NCBI RefSeq assembly: GCF_900114215.1
Contig: NZ_FOSG01000004.1
Span: 248,001 to 312,000 of the forward strand
Direction of reading: 5' to 3'
Source: Streptomyces mangrovi
GTDB taxonomy: Bacteria; Actinomycetota; Actinomycetes; Streptomycetales; Streptomycetaceae
DNA length: 64,000 bases
Shown here: in pieces, positions 16,622-25,244 of the stretch
How positions within the stretch are numbered: the first letter of the stretch is position 1
Layout: every line of letters begins with the position of its first letter
The notes under the pieces: generated by a model
The model's input: only the letters and a program-made list of their open reading frames with translations
What the model was told of the DNA's origin: nothing
Databases searched by the model: none
Program-made: the position numbers and the translations under genes

Positions 16622-17656
16622 ATGCTCGCAGCCTGGACCGGATCGTGGAGCCTGGGTTGGAGCGTCGCGATCTTCCTGGTGGCCGCGGCCGTCACCGTGG
16701 TGTGCAGCGTCCGGCTCGCGGCGCTGGGCGACACCCTCGCCGACCGGACGGGCTGGGGCGAGGCACTGTTCGGCGCGGTCTTCTTCGGGCTGATCACCTC
16801 CCTGTCGGGCATCGTGATGACGGCGGTCAGCGCGGTGGACGGCCAGCCCACCCTGGCCTACGGCAACGCGGTGGGCGGCATCGCGGCGCAGACCCTGGCG
16901 GTGGTGGTCGCCGACGCCTCCTATCGGAGGGTCAATCTGGAGCACGCCGCGGCGTCTCTGCCCAATGTGCTGTTCGGCTGCCTGCTCATAGCCCTGCTCG
17001 GCCTGGTGCTGATGGCCTCCTTCGGCCCCGAGGTCACGGTGCTCGGAGTACACCCGGCCTCACTGGTGCTGGCGGCCTTCTACTGGGGCGGGATCCGGCT
17101 GATCCGTGATCAGGAGGAGCCGATGTGGCGGGCGGTCCGCACCCGTGAGACCGTCCCGGACACGCCGGACGAGGAGCGCTTCGCCGGACGGGGCGACCGC
17201 GGCCTGTGGGGGGAGTTCCTGGCGGTCGCGGGCCTGGTCGCGCTGGGCGGCTGGGCCGTGGCCAGGGCGGCCGAGAGCCTGCTGGAGGTGACCGGGCTGA
17301 ACGCGGGCTTCGTCGGCGCGGTCCTGATGGGCGGGGTCAACGCGCTGCCGGAGACGGTGACGGCGGTCGCGGCGGTACGGCGCGGAGCGGTGACCCTGGC
17401 GATAGCGGCCATCGTGGGCGGCAACTGCCTGGACGTACTCAATCTCGCCATCGGCGACCTCTTCTTCCGCGGCGGCTCCCTCTACCACGCGGCCGGCACC
17501 GACCAGCTCTTCCTCACCAGCGCCGCCCTGCTGATGACCACGGTGCTGATGGGCGGCATGCTGGTGCGGCAGAAGCGCGGCTGGCTGCGGCTCGGATTCG
17601 ACGGCATCGTGCTGCTCGCCGTCTATCTGGGAAGCGTGGTCGTCCTCGCTCTCTGA
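16622..17656 (+). CDS. CaCA-type sodium/calcium exchanger-like membrane protein
   Basis: The 344-residue protein has about ten transmembrane segments and two alpha-repeats typical of cation/Ca2+ antiporters. Repeat 1 is GLITSLSGIVMTAVSAVDGQ with GNAVGGIAAQ (about residues 60-100). Repeat 2 is GGVNALPETVTAVAAV with AIVGGNCLDVLNLAIGDL (about 235-285). The first repeat has lost the acidic residue and Asn-rich GN.xGSN pattern that bind Ca2+, while the second keeps NALPE and GGN. Ion selectivity is therefore uncertain. It stands alone. Confidence 0.85.
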   Translation: MLAAWTGSWSLGWSVAIFLVAAAVTVVCSVRLAALGDTLADRTGWGEALFGAVFFGLITSLSGIVMTAVSAVDGQPTLAYGNAVGGIAAQTLAVVVADASYRRVNLEHAAASLPNVLFGCLLIALLGLVLMASFGPEVTVLGVHPASLVLAAFYWGGIRLIRDQEEPMWRAVRTRETVPDTPDEERFAGRGDRGLWGEFLAVAGLVALGGWAVARAAESLLEVTGLNAGFVGAVLMGGVNALPETVTAVAAVRRGAVTLAIAAIVGGNCLDVLNLAIGDLFFRGGSLYHAAGTDQLFLTSAALLMTTVLMGGMLVRQKRGWLRLGFDGIVLLAVYLGSVVVLAL

Positions 17657-18022
17657 CAGGGCGGCTCCGGGCGCGCAGGGCCGTGCACCACAATGTGGCG
17701 CCGCATCGCGCCCCTTCCGTCACACGCCCCGTGGACGGGACGCATCACCCCGGCCGCACCGTACCCGTCGCTTCCCGACGCGGAGCCGGGTGCGCCGGCG
17801 GAACCGACCGCAAAAGCGGCGGTGGTGGTCGCCGAAACGCCGGCGTGCCGGCGGGAAGGCCGGGCGCCCGCCGCCGTCACCCGGGCCACCCACCCGCCTC
17901 GACCGGGCGATCACCGCGGACATCGCCGTGTCGCCGCGTCGCCACGGTGTTTCCGTCTCCCTGTGTTCGAGTCCCCGGCGGGACGGGGCACCGGGAAGGC
18001 CCCCGGTGTCCCGCCGGAGGGC
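17657..18022. other. Intergenic region, no gene seen
   Basis: These 366 bp lie between the 3' ends of the convergent exchanger and cysteine-rich protein genes. Codon pattern and composition support no gene on either strand, and I see no long hairpin comparable to those at other convergent junctions. Confidence 0.5.
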
Positions 18023-19030
18023 TCAGCCCGTCGCGCAGGCGGTGCACGCGGCGGCCCGCCGCGGGTCGTAGCGGCGGCCGCACGCGCACCGGGGCCAGTC
18101 CAGGCAGGACGGGCACATGGTGTACGGGGCGGCGACGGGAACGCCGCAGGTGCCGTTGCGCCCCTCGCACTCGGGCATGGGCCGATGGGTGACGGCTTCG
18201 GCCGGGGTGCGGTCGGCGGGTGTGGCGGCGGGCGTCTCCCGGTCGTCGCCGCCCTCGGCGGCGGGCCGGGGCCGGGCCCGGCTGCCGCAGTGGGGGCAGG
18301 GCAGGTCGGGGTCGCCGGGTGTCCAGCCGTCGTCGCAGCGGGCCGGGCAGCCGCTGGGCGCCAGCAGCCAGACGGCGACATGGTCGGGCCGGTGGCCGTC
18401 CCCGTGCTCGTCCGCCTCCCTGCTCAGCGGGCGGGAGGCCCAGCCTCCCCACCAGCGGCGGTCGATGCGGGCGGTGAGCTGGGCGGTGGTGTGGTACCGC
18501 AGTTCGGTACGGATGGTGTCGACGGCGGCGGGAGGGGCGGTGCCCCCACAGGCGCGGATGACCTTGTCCGGCAGGGCGGCGAGGACCGCGCGGACCGGGT
18601 CGGCGGAGCCCGGGGCGTTCCGGCAGGCGTCGCACTGGCCGTCCAGCCAGGTCCTGGGGAGGTAGACCCGTTCCCGCCGTGCGGCCCCCTCGCCCGGCCT
18701 GCCCGCTCTGTCGGGGATCCGGGACCGGAGACCCTCCCGGGCGGCTCCGTTCCCCGGACGCGCGGGGAGCGGGGCATGGCAGGTGCGGCACAGGCCGCGG
18801 CAGGCCCGGCACCGGCCGCCCTGGGCGGACGGTGCACCGCAGCCGGGGCACTCGCGGCGGCACACGTCGCACAGGTGATCGTCGGGGTGGGGGACGGGCA
18901 GGGGACGGCTTCTGTCCTGGCAGCGCAGGCACTTCCCGGTGTCGATGTCACAGGGAGTGGGGAGGAGGGGCATGCCGGGGCAGGTGCCGCAGCGGACGAC
19001 GACGCGCTCTTCGGTACGGCGAAAGATCAT
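18023..19030 (-). CDS. Cysteine-rich multi-zinc-ribbon protein of unknown function
   Basis: This 335-residue protein has many CxxC knuckles. In the N-terminal part are CGTC, CLRC, CDVC, CPGC, CRAC, CRTC and CDAC (about residues 14-140); later come CPHC (about 245) and a C-terminal cluster CPSC, CAC and CTAC. These probably bind several zinc ions. The central part (about 150-215) is helical with a WWGGWASRPL motif and resembles a replication- or plasmid-linked region of unknown role. No catalytic motif is evident. It is monocistronic, and I cannot assign a function. Confidence 0.75.
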   Translation of the reverse strand: MIFRRTEERVVVRCGTCPGMPLLPTPCDIDTGKCLRCQDRSRPLPVPHPDDHLCDVCRRECPGCGAPSAQGGRCRACRGLCRTCHAPLPARPGNGAAREGLRSRIPDRAGRPGEGAARRERVYLPRTWLDGQCDACRNAPGSADPVRAVLAALPDKVIRACGGTAPPAAVDTIRTELRYHTTAQLTARIDRRWWGGWASRPLSREADEHGDGHRPDHVAVWLLAPSGCPARCDDGWTPGDPDLPCPHCGSRARPRPAAEGGDDRETPAATPADRTPAEAVTHRPMPECEGRNGTCGVPVAAPYTMCPSCLDWPRCACGRRYDPRRAAACTACATG

Positions 19031-19291
19031 GCCGTGCTCTTGTCTCCTGTGGGCTGTGATCGGTCCGGTGCCAGAATGCCACGCCGCACCGACACCGGGA
19101 CCGGCCCGCCCACCGGGGTCTTCCGGTCCGGTGTCCTGCCGTACCGGCCGGGCGCAACGGGCCGTCGCACGGCGGCCTCCGCACCTGTCCGCGCAGGCCC
19201 GGCCGGCCCGGCCGGGAGCGTACGATCACGCGAGGACGCCGCACAGGGCGGTGGACGTGCCGAGGCGGCGGGGAGACGAGGTGGTGGACGG

Positions 19292-19684
19292 ATGTGGCCC
19301 CGGGTGGACGGCATGCGCGCTCTGGAGCTGGGCACGCCGGGGGGCCTGCGGGCCCGGCTGAACGCGCTCGTCCTGGCGGGGGCGAAGACCGCCACGACCG
19401 GTCTGCTCCAGGAGTACGCGCAGGAGACGGAGGGCCTGGAGTACGCGGGTGAGAGGCTGGCGCTGCTGGACGACCGCGGCCGGCGCGTCGCCACCGTCGA
19501 GATCACCGGTGTCGAGGTCAAGCCCTTCGGCGAGGTGGGCTGGGAACACGCTGCCGCCGAGGGCGAGGGGGACGCCTCCCTCGAGGAGTGGCGCGAGGGC
19601 CACCGCCGGTTCTGGGAGCGCGTCGGCACCCCGGTCACCGACCGCACCCCCGTGGCCTGCCTGGCCTTCCGGCTCGCGGGGTAG
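19292..19684 (+). CDS. ASCH-domain protein
   Basis: This 130-residue protein is a complete ASCH domain, a PUA-like beta-barrel that binds RNA or modified nucleosides. It shows the family pattern RLNALVLAGAKTATTGLLQEY (with GxKxxT), LALLDDRGRRVATVEITGVEV, and the closing EGHRRFWERVG...VACLAFRL. Family members of this size include an N4-acetylcytidine amidohydrolase, but the specific substrate here is unknown. ATG 19292 gives the usual short lead; an in-frame ATG at 19313 is possible. Confidence 0.87.
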   Translation: MWPRVDGMRALELGTPGGLRARLNALVLAGAKTATTGLLQEYAQETEGLEYAGERLALLDDRGRRVATVEITGVEVKPFGEVGWEHAAAEGEGDASLEEWREGHRRFWERVGTPVTDRTPVACLAFRLAG

Positions 19685-19978
19685 AACCGACGGGCCCGGC
19701 GTACGGCTCACGACCGCCTGCTTCGCCGGCCGCCCGGGGAGAGCGGGGCCGCGGGCGCCCGGGAGATCGACTTTCGCAACCGCGCCGGGTGAGCGACCCT
19801 GGAACAGGACGTTCGAGGGACGGGGCCGTATGAGGGCGGGCCCGACCGCCGTGGGGTTTCCGCCGGGCGTCCACGGCGGTGCGGGCGCCCGTGCCGAGCC
19901 CCTCGCCCGCGAGCCGAAGCCGCTCAACCGCCCCGGGGCACGTGGCCGGGGCGGCGCGGAGGCGAGAGAGGAGCTGCG

Positions 19979-21199
19979 ATGCGACGCGGCGGACCTTCGG
20001 TGCTGGGAATCGTGCTGGCCGGTGGAGCGGGCAAGCGGCTGATGCCGCTCACGGCCGACCGGGCCAAGCCCGCGGTCGTCTTCGGCGGAACGTACCGCCT
20101 GGTCGACTTCGTGCTGTCCAACCTGGTCAACGGCGACATCCTGCGGATCTGCGTCCTGACCCAGTACAAGTCGCACTCGCTGGACCGGCACATCACCACC
20201 ACCTGGCGGATGTCGAGTCTGCTGGGCAACTACGTCACGCCCGTGCCCGCCCAGCAGCGTCTCGGCCCCCACTGGTACCTGGGCAGCGCCGACGCCATCC
20301 TCCAGTCGCTGAACCTGGTCCAGGACGAGCGCCCCGACCACATCGCGGTCTTCGGCGCCGACCACGTCTACCGCATGGACCCGCGGCAGATGCTGCGGCA
20401 GCACATCGACGGCGGTGCCGGTGTCACCGTCGCCGGCATCCGGGTGCCGCGCGCGGAGTCCTCCGCCTTCGGTGTCATCAAACCCGGCCCGGACGGCCGG
20501 ACGGTCGAGGGCTTCCTGGAGAAGCCCACCGATCCGCCGGGTCTGCAGGACGACCCCGACTCCGTCCTCGCCTCCATGGGCAACTACGTCTTCACCACCA
20601 GGGCGCTGGTGGAGTCCCTCTTCAAGGACGCCGAGGACGAGAACTCCGTGCACGACATGGGCGGCTCCATCCTGCCCATCCTCACCGAGAGCGGCGAGGC
20701 GCAGCTGTACGACTTCAACACCAACCACGTGCCCGGCGAGACCACCCGCGACCAGGGGTACTGGCGTGACGTGGGCACCCTCGACGCGTACTACGACGCC
20801 CACATGGACCTGATCGCCGAACGCCCGGCCTTCAACCTGTACAACCGCGACTGGCCGGTCTACACCCACTCCTCCCAGCTGTCGCCCGCCCGGTTCAACG
20901 CCGGGGGCATCGCGGGGGAGTCCATCGTCAGCGCGGGCTGCCTGATCCGCGGCCAGGTGACCCGCTCGGTCCTCTCGCCGGGCGTGGTGGTCGAGGAGGG
21001 GGCGGTCGTGCAGGACTGCGTCCTCCACGACAACGTGCGCGTGGGGCGCGGCGCGATCGTCAGGGGCGCGATCCTGGACAAGCACATAGAAGTACCGCCC
21101 GGCGCCGCGGTCGGGGTCGACGAGCGAAGCGACCGGGAGCTGTACTCCGTCTCGGAGAACGGTGTGGTGGCGCTGGGCAAGGGGCAGCGCGTCATGTGA
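19979..21199 (+). CDS. glgC: Glucose-1-phosphate adenylyltransferase
   Basis: The 406-residue enzyme makes ADP-glucose from ATP and glucose-1-phosphate for glycogen synthesis. The N-terminal nucleotidyltransferase motif is [33 protein letters not shown]. The catalytic Asp region is [11 protein letters not shown], and the sugar-phosphate-binding FLEKP is present. A C-terminal left-handed beta-helix with hexapeptide-like repeats (about residues 300-385) mediates tetramerisation and allostery. In Streptomyces, glycogen metabolism is developmentally timed. The gene is monocistronic with a strong terminator downstream. Confidence 0.96.
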   Translation: MRRGGPSVLGIVLAGGAGKRLMPLTADRAKPAVVFGGTYRLVDFVLSNLVNGDILRICVLTQYKSHSLDRHITTTWRMSSLLGNYVTPVPAQQRLGPHWYLGSADAILQSLNLVQDERPDHIAVFGADHVYRMDPRQMLRQHIDGGAGVTVAGIRVPRAESSAFGVIKPGPDGRTVEGFLEKPTDPPGLQDDPDSVLASMGNYVFTTRALVESLFKDAEDENSVHDMGGSILPILTESGEAQLYDFNTNHVPGETTRDQGYWRDVGTLDAYYDAHMDLIAERPAFNLYNRDWPVYTHSSQLSPARFNAGGIAGESIVSAGCLIRGQVTRSVLSPGVVVEEGAVVQDCVLHDNVRVGRGAIVRGAILDKHIEVPPGAAVGVDERSDRELYSVSENGVVALGKGQRVM

Positions 21200-21209
21200 G
21201 ACGTACGGT

Positions 21210-21247
21210 GCCCCGGCTCCGGGCGCGAACCCGCCCGGAGCCGGGGC
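21210..21247. terminator. Bidirectional terminator hairpin
   Basis: Perfect 16-bp arms (21210-21225 and 21232-21247, GCCCCGGCTCCGGGCG) flank a 6-nt loop between the convergent glgC and cellulase genes. Confidence 0.78.
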
Positions 21248-21255
21248 GGTGGCGG

Positions 21256-22998
21256 TCAGGCGGTGGTGCCGGTGACCGAGGTTTTGGACTTGGTGACGTG
21301 GTAGGTCACCTGTGCCCCGCTCCAGTAGTGGAAGGTGAGCGTCACGCGGGCGCCGTCCCTGACCTCGGCGAAGAAGTCGGACGTCAAAGTGGTGGCGCCG
21401 GCTGCGTAGTCGGGCGCGAACGCACGGTCGAACTCCTTGTAGGAAGTCCAGTCGTGGGGGCCGGCGTTGCTGCCGTCGGCGTATCCGGCCTCCATCGTGG
21501 CGAGCCTGTCACCGCGGAAGTCGGTGGGAACGGCGAACGAATCCGTCGTGCCGACCGCGTCGCGCAGGACGGGCGTGTCGTGGGTGATCAGGTCGATCCG
21601 CCAGGGCACGCCGCGTGAGAACCGTGCGTGCAGCACCGCGTTGGTGCCGTAGGCCCGGGAACCGCTCAGCCGGGTGAGCGCGGCGGCGGTGATGGTGAGC
21701 CGGTCGCCCTGGAGGGTGTAGTCCCTGCCGCGCACCAGGGCGGTGGAGCCGTGGCGCAGCCCGGTGAAGGAGGTGCCGTTGAGGTTCAGGGTGAGCGTCT
21801 TGTCGGTGACGGCTTCGCCGCGGGCGCTGAAGACCTGGTCGGAGGAGGCCGTGCCCGACCGGGTCTTCCAACTGGACCTGATCTGGGCGAACAGCTCCGG
21901 GTCGTTCCAGCGGAAGCCGGTGCGCCGGAAGTGCTGGCCGTTGTCCCACAGCATCGTGGTGATGTTCCTGATGCGGGCGTGGTACCCGAGGGACTCGAAG
22001 AACTTCAGCTTCTCGCCCTGCTGGATGGTGCCGGTGTGCCGGTCGAAGCCCAGCAGGCCGTACTCGCCGAGGATCACCGGGACGCCCCGGGCCACGAAGG
22101 TGTCGTGGACGCGGTCGAACGCGTCGGTCAGGTCCTTCCGGGCGGTGGCGTCGAAGCGCGTACCGCCCGCCACGTTCACGCTGAAGGGCCAGTAGCCGTA
22201 GTAGTGCACGGTCGCGGCGACGCGGGGGTCACCGAGGGCGTCGATGGTGTCGGCCAGTTCGTCCACCCGTGCCTGGTCGGCGGAGGTGTGCAGGGTCGGC
22301 AGGACGAGCAGGCGGTCGGCGTTGCCGCCGCCCGACCGGCGCACGGTGCGGTGGAACGAGGTATTGAGCTCGTCCAGCAGCTCCGCGTTCCGGGCGTCGC
22401 CCTGACCGCCGTTGAACTGCGGCTCGTTGACGCTTTCGAACACCAGCCCGGGCGGGTGGTCCCGGAAGGTGTCGGCCAGTTGATCCCAGATGGCGTTGTA
22501 GCGGGCGAGCACACCGGCGCGGTCGGCAGGCATGTCCGCGATCCACTGCCAGGAGTCGTGATGAATGTTGATCATGACATGGAAGCCGTCCGCCAGCGCC
22601 CAGTCGACGACCTCCTCGACGCGGTCGAGATATTCCGCCTCAAGGGCGTGATCCGGCGCCGGACCCTGATGCCCACCCCATGTCACGGGAATGCGAATGC
22701 TGTTGAACCCCTGTGCCCTGACATTGTCGAGCAGCGCCTCGGTGATACGGGGATTTCCCCAAGACGTCTCGTCGTCGCCGGTGGCATCGAGGGAGTTGCC
22801 GAGATTCCAGCCGGGCTGCATCGCGGCGACCTGGGACATCGCGGCGCTCGGGGCGCGTTTTCCGTGCCCGGCGCCGGGCACCGCCTGGGCGTCTCCGGCG
22901 GCCGGCACGCTCAGCCCGGCGAGCAGCGTGACCATGCCGCTCACCAGCAGACCGGCCCACCGGCCGGTCCTCCCCGATCTGTCGCGTAAACCGGACAT
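21256..22998 (-). CDS. Secreted GH5 endoglucanase with X2 and C-terminal CBM46-like domains; TTA codon
   Basis: The 580-residue secreted glycoside hydrolase has a signal peptide over residues 1-40 (RWAGLLVSGMVTLLAGLSVPAAGDAQA). The GH5 catalytic barrel (about 50-360) opens with QPGWNLGNSLDATG; the acid/base Glu is in FESVNEPQF and the nucleophile in VPVILGEYGLLG. An Ig-like X2 module (about 375-460, LTLNLNGTSFTGLRHG) and a C-terminal module resembling CBM46 (about 470-580) follow, an architecture known from GH5_4 endoglucanases or xyloglucanases. ATG 22998 has GAGGAG upstream. Codon 4 is TTA (22989-22987), so bldA control is predicted. No CebR-type box was found near its start. Confidence 0.88.
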   Translation of the reverse strand: MSGLRDRSGRTGRWAGLLVSGMVTLLAGLSVPAAGDAQAVPGAGHGKRAPSAAMSQVAAMQPGWNLGNSLDATGDDETSWGNPRITEALLDNVRAQGFNSIRIPVTWGGHQGPAPDHALEAEYLDRVEEVVDWALADGFHVMINIHHDSWQWIADMPADRAGVLARYNAIWDQLADTFRDHPPGLVFESVNEPQFNGGQGDARNAELLDELNTSFHRTVRRSGGGNADRLLVLPTLHTSADQARVDELADTIDALGDPRVAATVHYYGYWPFSVNVAGGTRFDATARKDLTDAFDRVHDTFVARGVPVILGEYGLLGFDRHTGTIQQGEKLKFFESLGYHARIRNITTMLWDNGQHFRRTGFRWNDPELFAQIRSSWKTRSGTASSDQVFSARGEAVTDKTLTLNLNGTSFTGLRHGSTALVRGRDYTLQGDRLTITAAALTRLSGSRAYGTNAVLHARFSRGVPWRIDLITHDTPVLRDAVGTTDSFAVPTDFRGDRLATMEAGYADGSNAGPHDWTSYKEFDRAFAPDYAAGATTLTSDFFAEVRDGARVTLTFHYWSGAQVTYHVTKSKTSVTGTTA

Positions 22999-23715
22999 CG
23001 CACTCCTCGTGGTCACATGGCACGGTGACGGGGAAAGGGGCCCGGCGCGGGTGTGTTCGCCCGTGGAGGCCCATGGGAATACCACTCGGTCGCGATGCTG
23101 GCAGCGGTGGGTCAATGGCGCAAGGGGTGGTGTGCGGGACCGGTGGAATCGCCCGCCCAGCAATATGGACTTCCGGGCAGGAATCCAGACGTTCGACCAT
23201 CGGTGTTCGATGCGCGGCGAATCATCGAATGAAATTCGACGGTCGGTGGCGGGGAAATGGACCGGCCGGAACCGCGCCCGGCACGAAGGCCGGCAGGCCC
23301 CGGTGGAACGGGGCGCGCCGACCCGGACACGGTCCCGCAGCGGCCGCCGTGTTCCGCCGGGGCCGCTCAGCCAAGGGCCGGGACGAGTGGGTCGGCTCCC
23401 GGCCCTGCACGGCCGACGGGCTGCCGCTGATCGGAGCCACCCGCTCGTCGCGCGTCTTCGCCGCCGGAGGCCACGGCATGTGGGCCATCACCCCGGGGCC
23501 GGTCACGGGCCCACGGCGCCCGGAGCGGGTCGACTGCACACCGCCGCCCGGCGGAAATGGGGCCTGCCCCCGATGGCCGGGGGCAGGCCCTTCGGCCAGG
23601 ATGAGGGCGACGGCCAGTGATCCGCCGCGCCGCGGCGGCGCCGTACCGGCAACTGCCCGCCGCAGGCCGGGTTCTGTTTCCCGGGTGCCCCGCGGGGGGT
23701 GTGGAAGGTGAGGTC
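22999..23715. other. Non-coding stretch holding a decayed gene fragment
   Basis: This 717-bp gap holds the cellulase promoter side and an oxidoreductase remnant (described separately at 23376-23520). The segment 23160-23260 is AT-richer than its surroundings. I see no complete gene. Confidence 0.5.
23376..23520 (+). pseudogene. Remnant of an FAD-dependent (DAO-type) oxidoreductase gene
   Basis: About 48 codons in frame read DEWVGSRPCTADGLPLIGAT, then RVFAAGGHGMW and ITPGPVTG. This is the hallmark C-terminal segment of D-amino-acid-dehydrogenase/glycine-oxidase-type flavoproteins, where it closes over FAD. The rest of the enzyme (about 350 residues with the N-terminal Rossmann motif) is absent upstream, and downstream the frame turns into low-complexity sequence. 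It is therefore a decayed fragment left by deletion, not a working gene. Confidence 0.65.
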
Positions 23716-24561
23716 GTGAACCACCAGGTCGCCGGCAGCGGTGCGGTCCCGCCCACGGGCCGGGGGGACGCGGCGGTGGCCGGTTCCGAGTCCACGATGC
23801 TCTCCGCCCACCGCTTCCCCGCCTGGCCGGTGTGCCGGCGATGCCCGGGAATCGCCATCGACCTGGGCAGCGCCCGTACCCGGGCCTGGACACAGGGCCG
23901 CCGCAGCGTCATCGACGCGCCCACCGTGACCTTCCCGGGCAGGGGGATCACCCATCCCGTCCAGCGGGGCACCATCGTCGACGCCGACGGCACCGGCCGG
24001 TTGCTGGAGCGCCTGCTGGGCGGCCGTACCACCCGCCTCGCCCGCCCGGTGGTCGCCGTCACCACCCCGGTCCTCAGCGACCGGCGCCACCACACCGCCG
24101 CGGTCGAGGCGCTGGGAGTGCTGCGGCCCCGCACGGTGCTGTCCGTCGAGAGCGTCAGGGCCATCGCGCTGGGAGTCCGCGCGGATCTGTCCCGTCCACT
24201 GCTGGTGGTGGACATCGGCGCGCACATCACCGAGGTGGCCCTGCTGGTCGACGGTGCCGTGAGCGCCGCGCGCAGGGCGGCCCTGGGCACCAGCGACCTC
24301 GACACGACCCCCTCGCGCGAGCTGGTCGCCCAGACCGCCGCGATGGTCACCGGCATGCTGCGCGGAAGCCGTGTTCCGCACCTCGTCGACGCGCTGGAAC
24401 GCGGTCCGCTGGTGGGCGGCGGGGGCGCCCTGCGTCCGGAGGTGACCTACCAGCTCTCCGTACGGCTGAACACCTGTGTACGACCCGCTCCCCAGCCGCA
24501 CATCGCGGCACTGCGCGGAGCCGCCGAGGCACTGCGCTCCACGCATGCGCACCACCGCTGA
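23716..24561 (+). CDS. MreB-like actin-family protein
   Basis: The protein has 281 residues from GTG 23716, preceded by GGAAGGTGAGG. It shows MreB/Hsp70-type actin-fold motifs: phosphate-1 GIAIDLGSARTRAWTQG, phosphate-2 PLLVVDIGAHITEVALLVDG, connect-like VSVESVRAIALG and a C-terminal adenosine-like GPLVGGGGAL. It is clearly shorter than true MreB (about 340 residues), with a reduced central subdomain, and has an extra N-terminal segment of about 45 residues containing CRRCPG. Streptomyces usually has MreB, Mbl and a third, truncated MreB-like protein; this resembles the third type. ATG 23797 is an alternative start. No mreCD genes adjoin. Confidence 0.8.
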   Translation: MNHQVAGSGAVPPTGRGDAAVAGSESTMLSAHRFPAWPVCRRCPGIAIDLGSARTRAWTQGRRSVIDAPTVTFPGRGITHPVQRGTIVDADGTGRLLERLLGGRTTRLARPVVAVTTPVLSDRRHHTAAVEALGVLRPRTVLSVESVRAIALGVRADLSRPLLVVDIGAHITEVALLVDGAVSAARRAALGTSDLDTTPSRELVAQTAAMVTGMLRGSRVPHLVDALERGPLVGGGGALRPEVTYQLSVRLNTCVRPAPQPHIAALRGAAEALRSTHAHHR

Positions 24562-24631
24562 ACGGGGCCGCCCCGGTCGTATCCGCCGGGCCGGCACCCT
24601 TCCGTACGGGCCGGCCTTCCGGAGACGGGCA

Positions 24632-24664
24632 GGGCCCGGCACCCCGCTTCGGGGTGCCGGGCCC
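24632..24664. terminator. Bidirectional terminator hairpin
   Basis: Perfect 14-bp arms (24632-24645 and 24651-24664, GGGCCCGGCACCCC) flank a 5-nt GCTTC loop between the convergent MreB-like and cold-shock genes. Confidence 0.78.
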
Positions 24665-24679
24665 GTGGAGGCGCCGGGG

Positions 24680-24883
24680 TCAGGCGGGGCGGATGTTCTC
24701 CGCCTGCGGGCCCTTCTGGCCCTGGGTGACGTCGAACTCGACCTTCTGGCCCTCCTGCAGCTCACGGTAACCCTGGGCCGCGATGTTGGAGTAGTGGGCG
24801 AAGACGTCGGGACCTCCGCCCTCCTGCTCGATGAAGCCGAAGCCCTTCTCACTGTTGAACCACTTCACGGTGCCCTTGGCCAT
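24680..24883 (-). CDS. Cold-shock protein (CspA family)
   Basis: The 67-residue single cold-shock domain begins [20 protein letters not shown]. It keeps both RNA-binding motifs, RNP1 (KGFGFIE) and RNP2 (DVFAHYS). It binds single-stranded nucleic acid and acts as an RNA chaperone. A strong purine-rich ribosome site precedes the ATG. An upstream leader of roughly 110 nt or more contains a stable stem-loop (24974-24997), as in other csp mRNAs with structured leaders. Confidence 0.96.
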   Translation of the reverse strand: MAKGTVKWFNSEKGFGFIEQEGGGPDVFAHYSNIAAQGYRELQEGQKVEFDVTQGQKGPQAENIRPA

Positions 24884-24973
24884 GATTGTCTCCTTCTCCT
24901 TGAGGGGACCGGACCCGCTCTGTGGGCCCGGGAGGTGATCGCCCTGGTCCGGAGATGAGCTGAACAGCGAGAA

Positions 24974-24997
24974 CGCCCGTGATCGTGACCACGGGCG
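24974..24997 (-). promoter_or_regulatory. Stem-loop in presumed cold-shock mRNA leader
   Basis: CGCCCGTG and CACGGGCG (24974-24981 and 24990-24997) are perfect arms around an 8-nt loop, 91-114 nt upstream of the csp start. Such leaders modulate csp mRNA stability and translation with temperature. The transcript start has not been located, so membership in the leader is an inference. Confidence 0.45.
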
Positions 24998-25182
24998 AAC
25001 GAGACTTCGGAACCACGACTGCTGTTCACGACGCTACACCGCACGGTCGGCGACCGCTACCGACGCGGCCGGGCGTGTCCCGGTGTTCCTACGGACCCGG
25101 CCCGCCGGGCGGCGTCCCTCCGGCCGTCCGGACGGGTAACCGTGTGCGTCATCTTCACGGGGCGCGAACAGGGCGAGAAGCA

Positions 25183-25196
25183 TGGGATCGCTCCCA
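25183..25196. promoter_or_regulatory. CebR-type operator-like sequence
   Basis: TGGGATCGCTCCCA differs at one base from the CebR consensus TGGGAGCGCTCCCA, the cello-oligosaccharide-responsive operator of Streptomyces cellulolytic genes. It sits about 50 bp upstream of the start of the decayed mannanase gene, where a repressor site would be expected. Confidence 0.65.
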
Positions 25197-25244
25197 AAAT
25201 CCATCGGAAACCCACGTCGGTTCCCGTTCCCTTCCGGAGTCGCG

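Noticed and set aside
16282..17109. 275-codon plus-strand frame running into the exchanger gene
   Set aside because: It is out of frame with the exchanger protein, which has ten hydrophobic segments and both alpha-repeats; the alternative frame is Arg/Gly-rich noise.
19031..19291. Possible small gene between the cysteine-rich and ASCH genes
   Set aside because: Open frames exist but have no ribosome site, motif or codon preference.
25182..25184. ATG as start of the mannanase-like gene
   Set aside because: This ATG overlaps the CebR-like box, and the signal peptide begins naturally at GTG 25245 with GGAG upstream; the gene is broken anyway.
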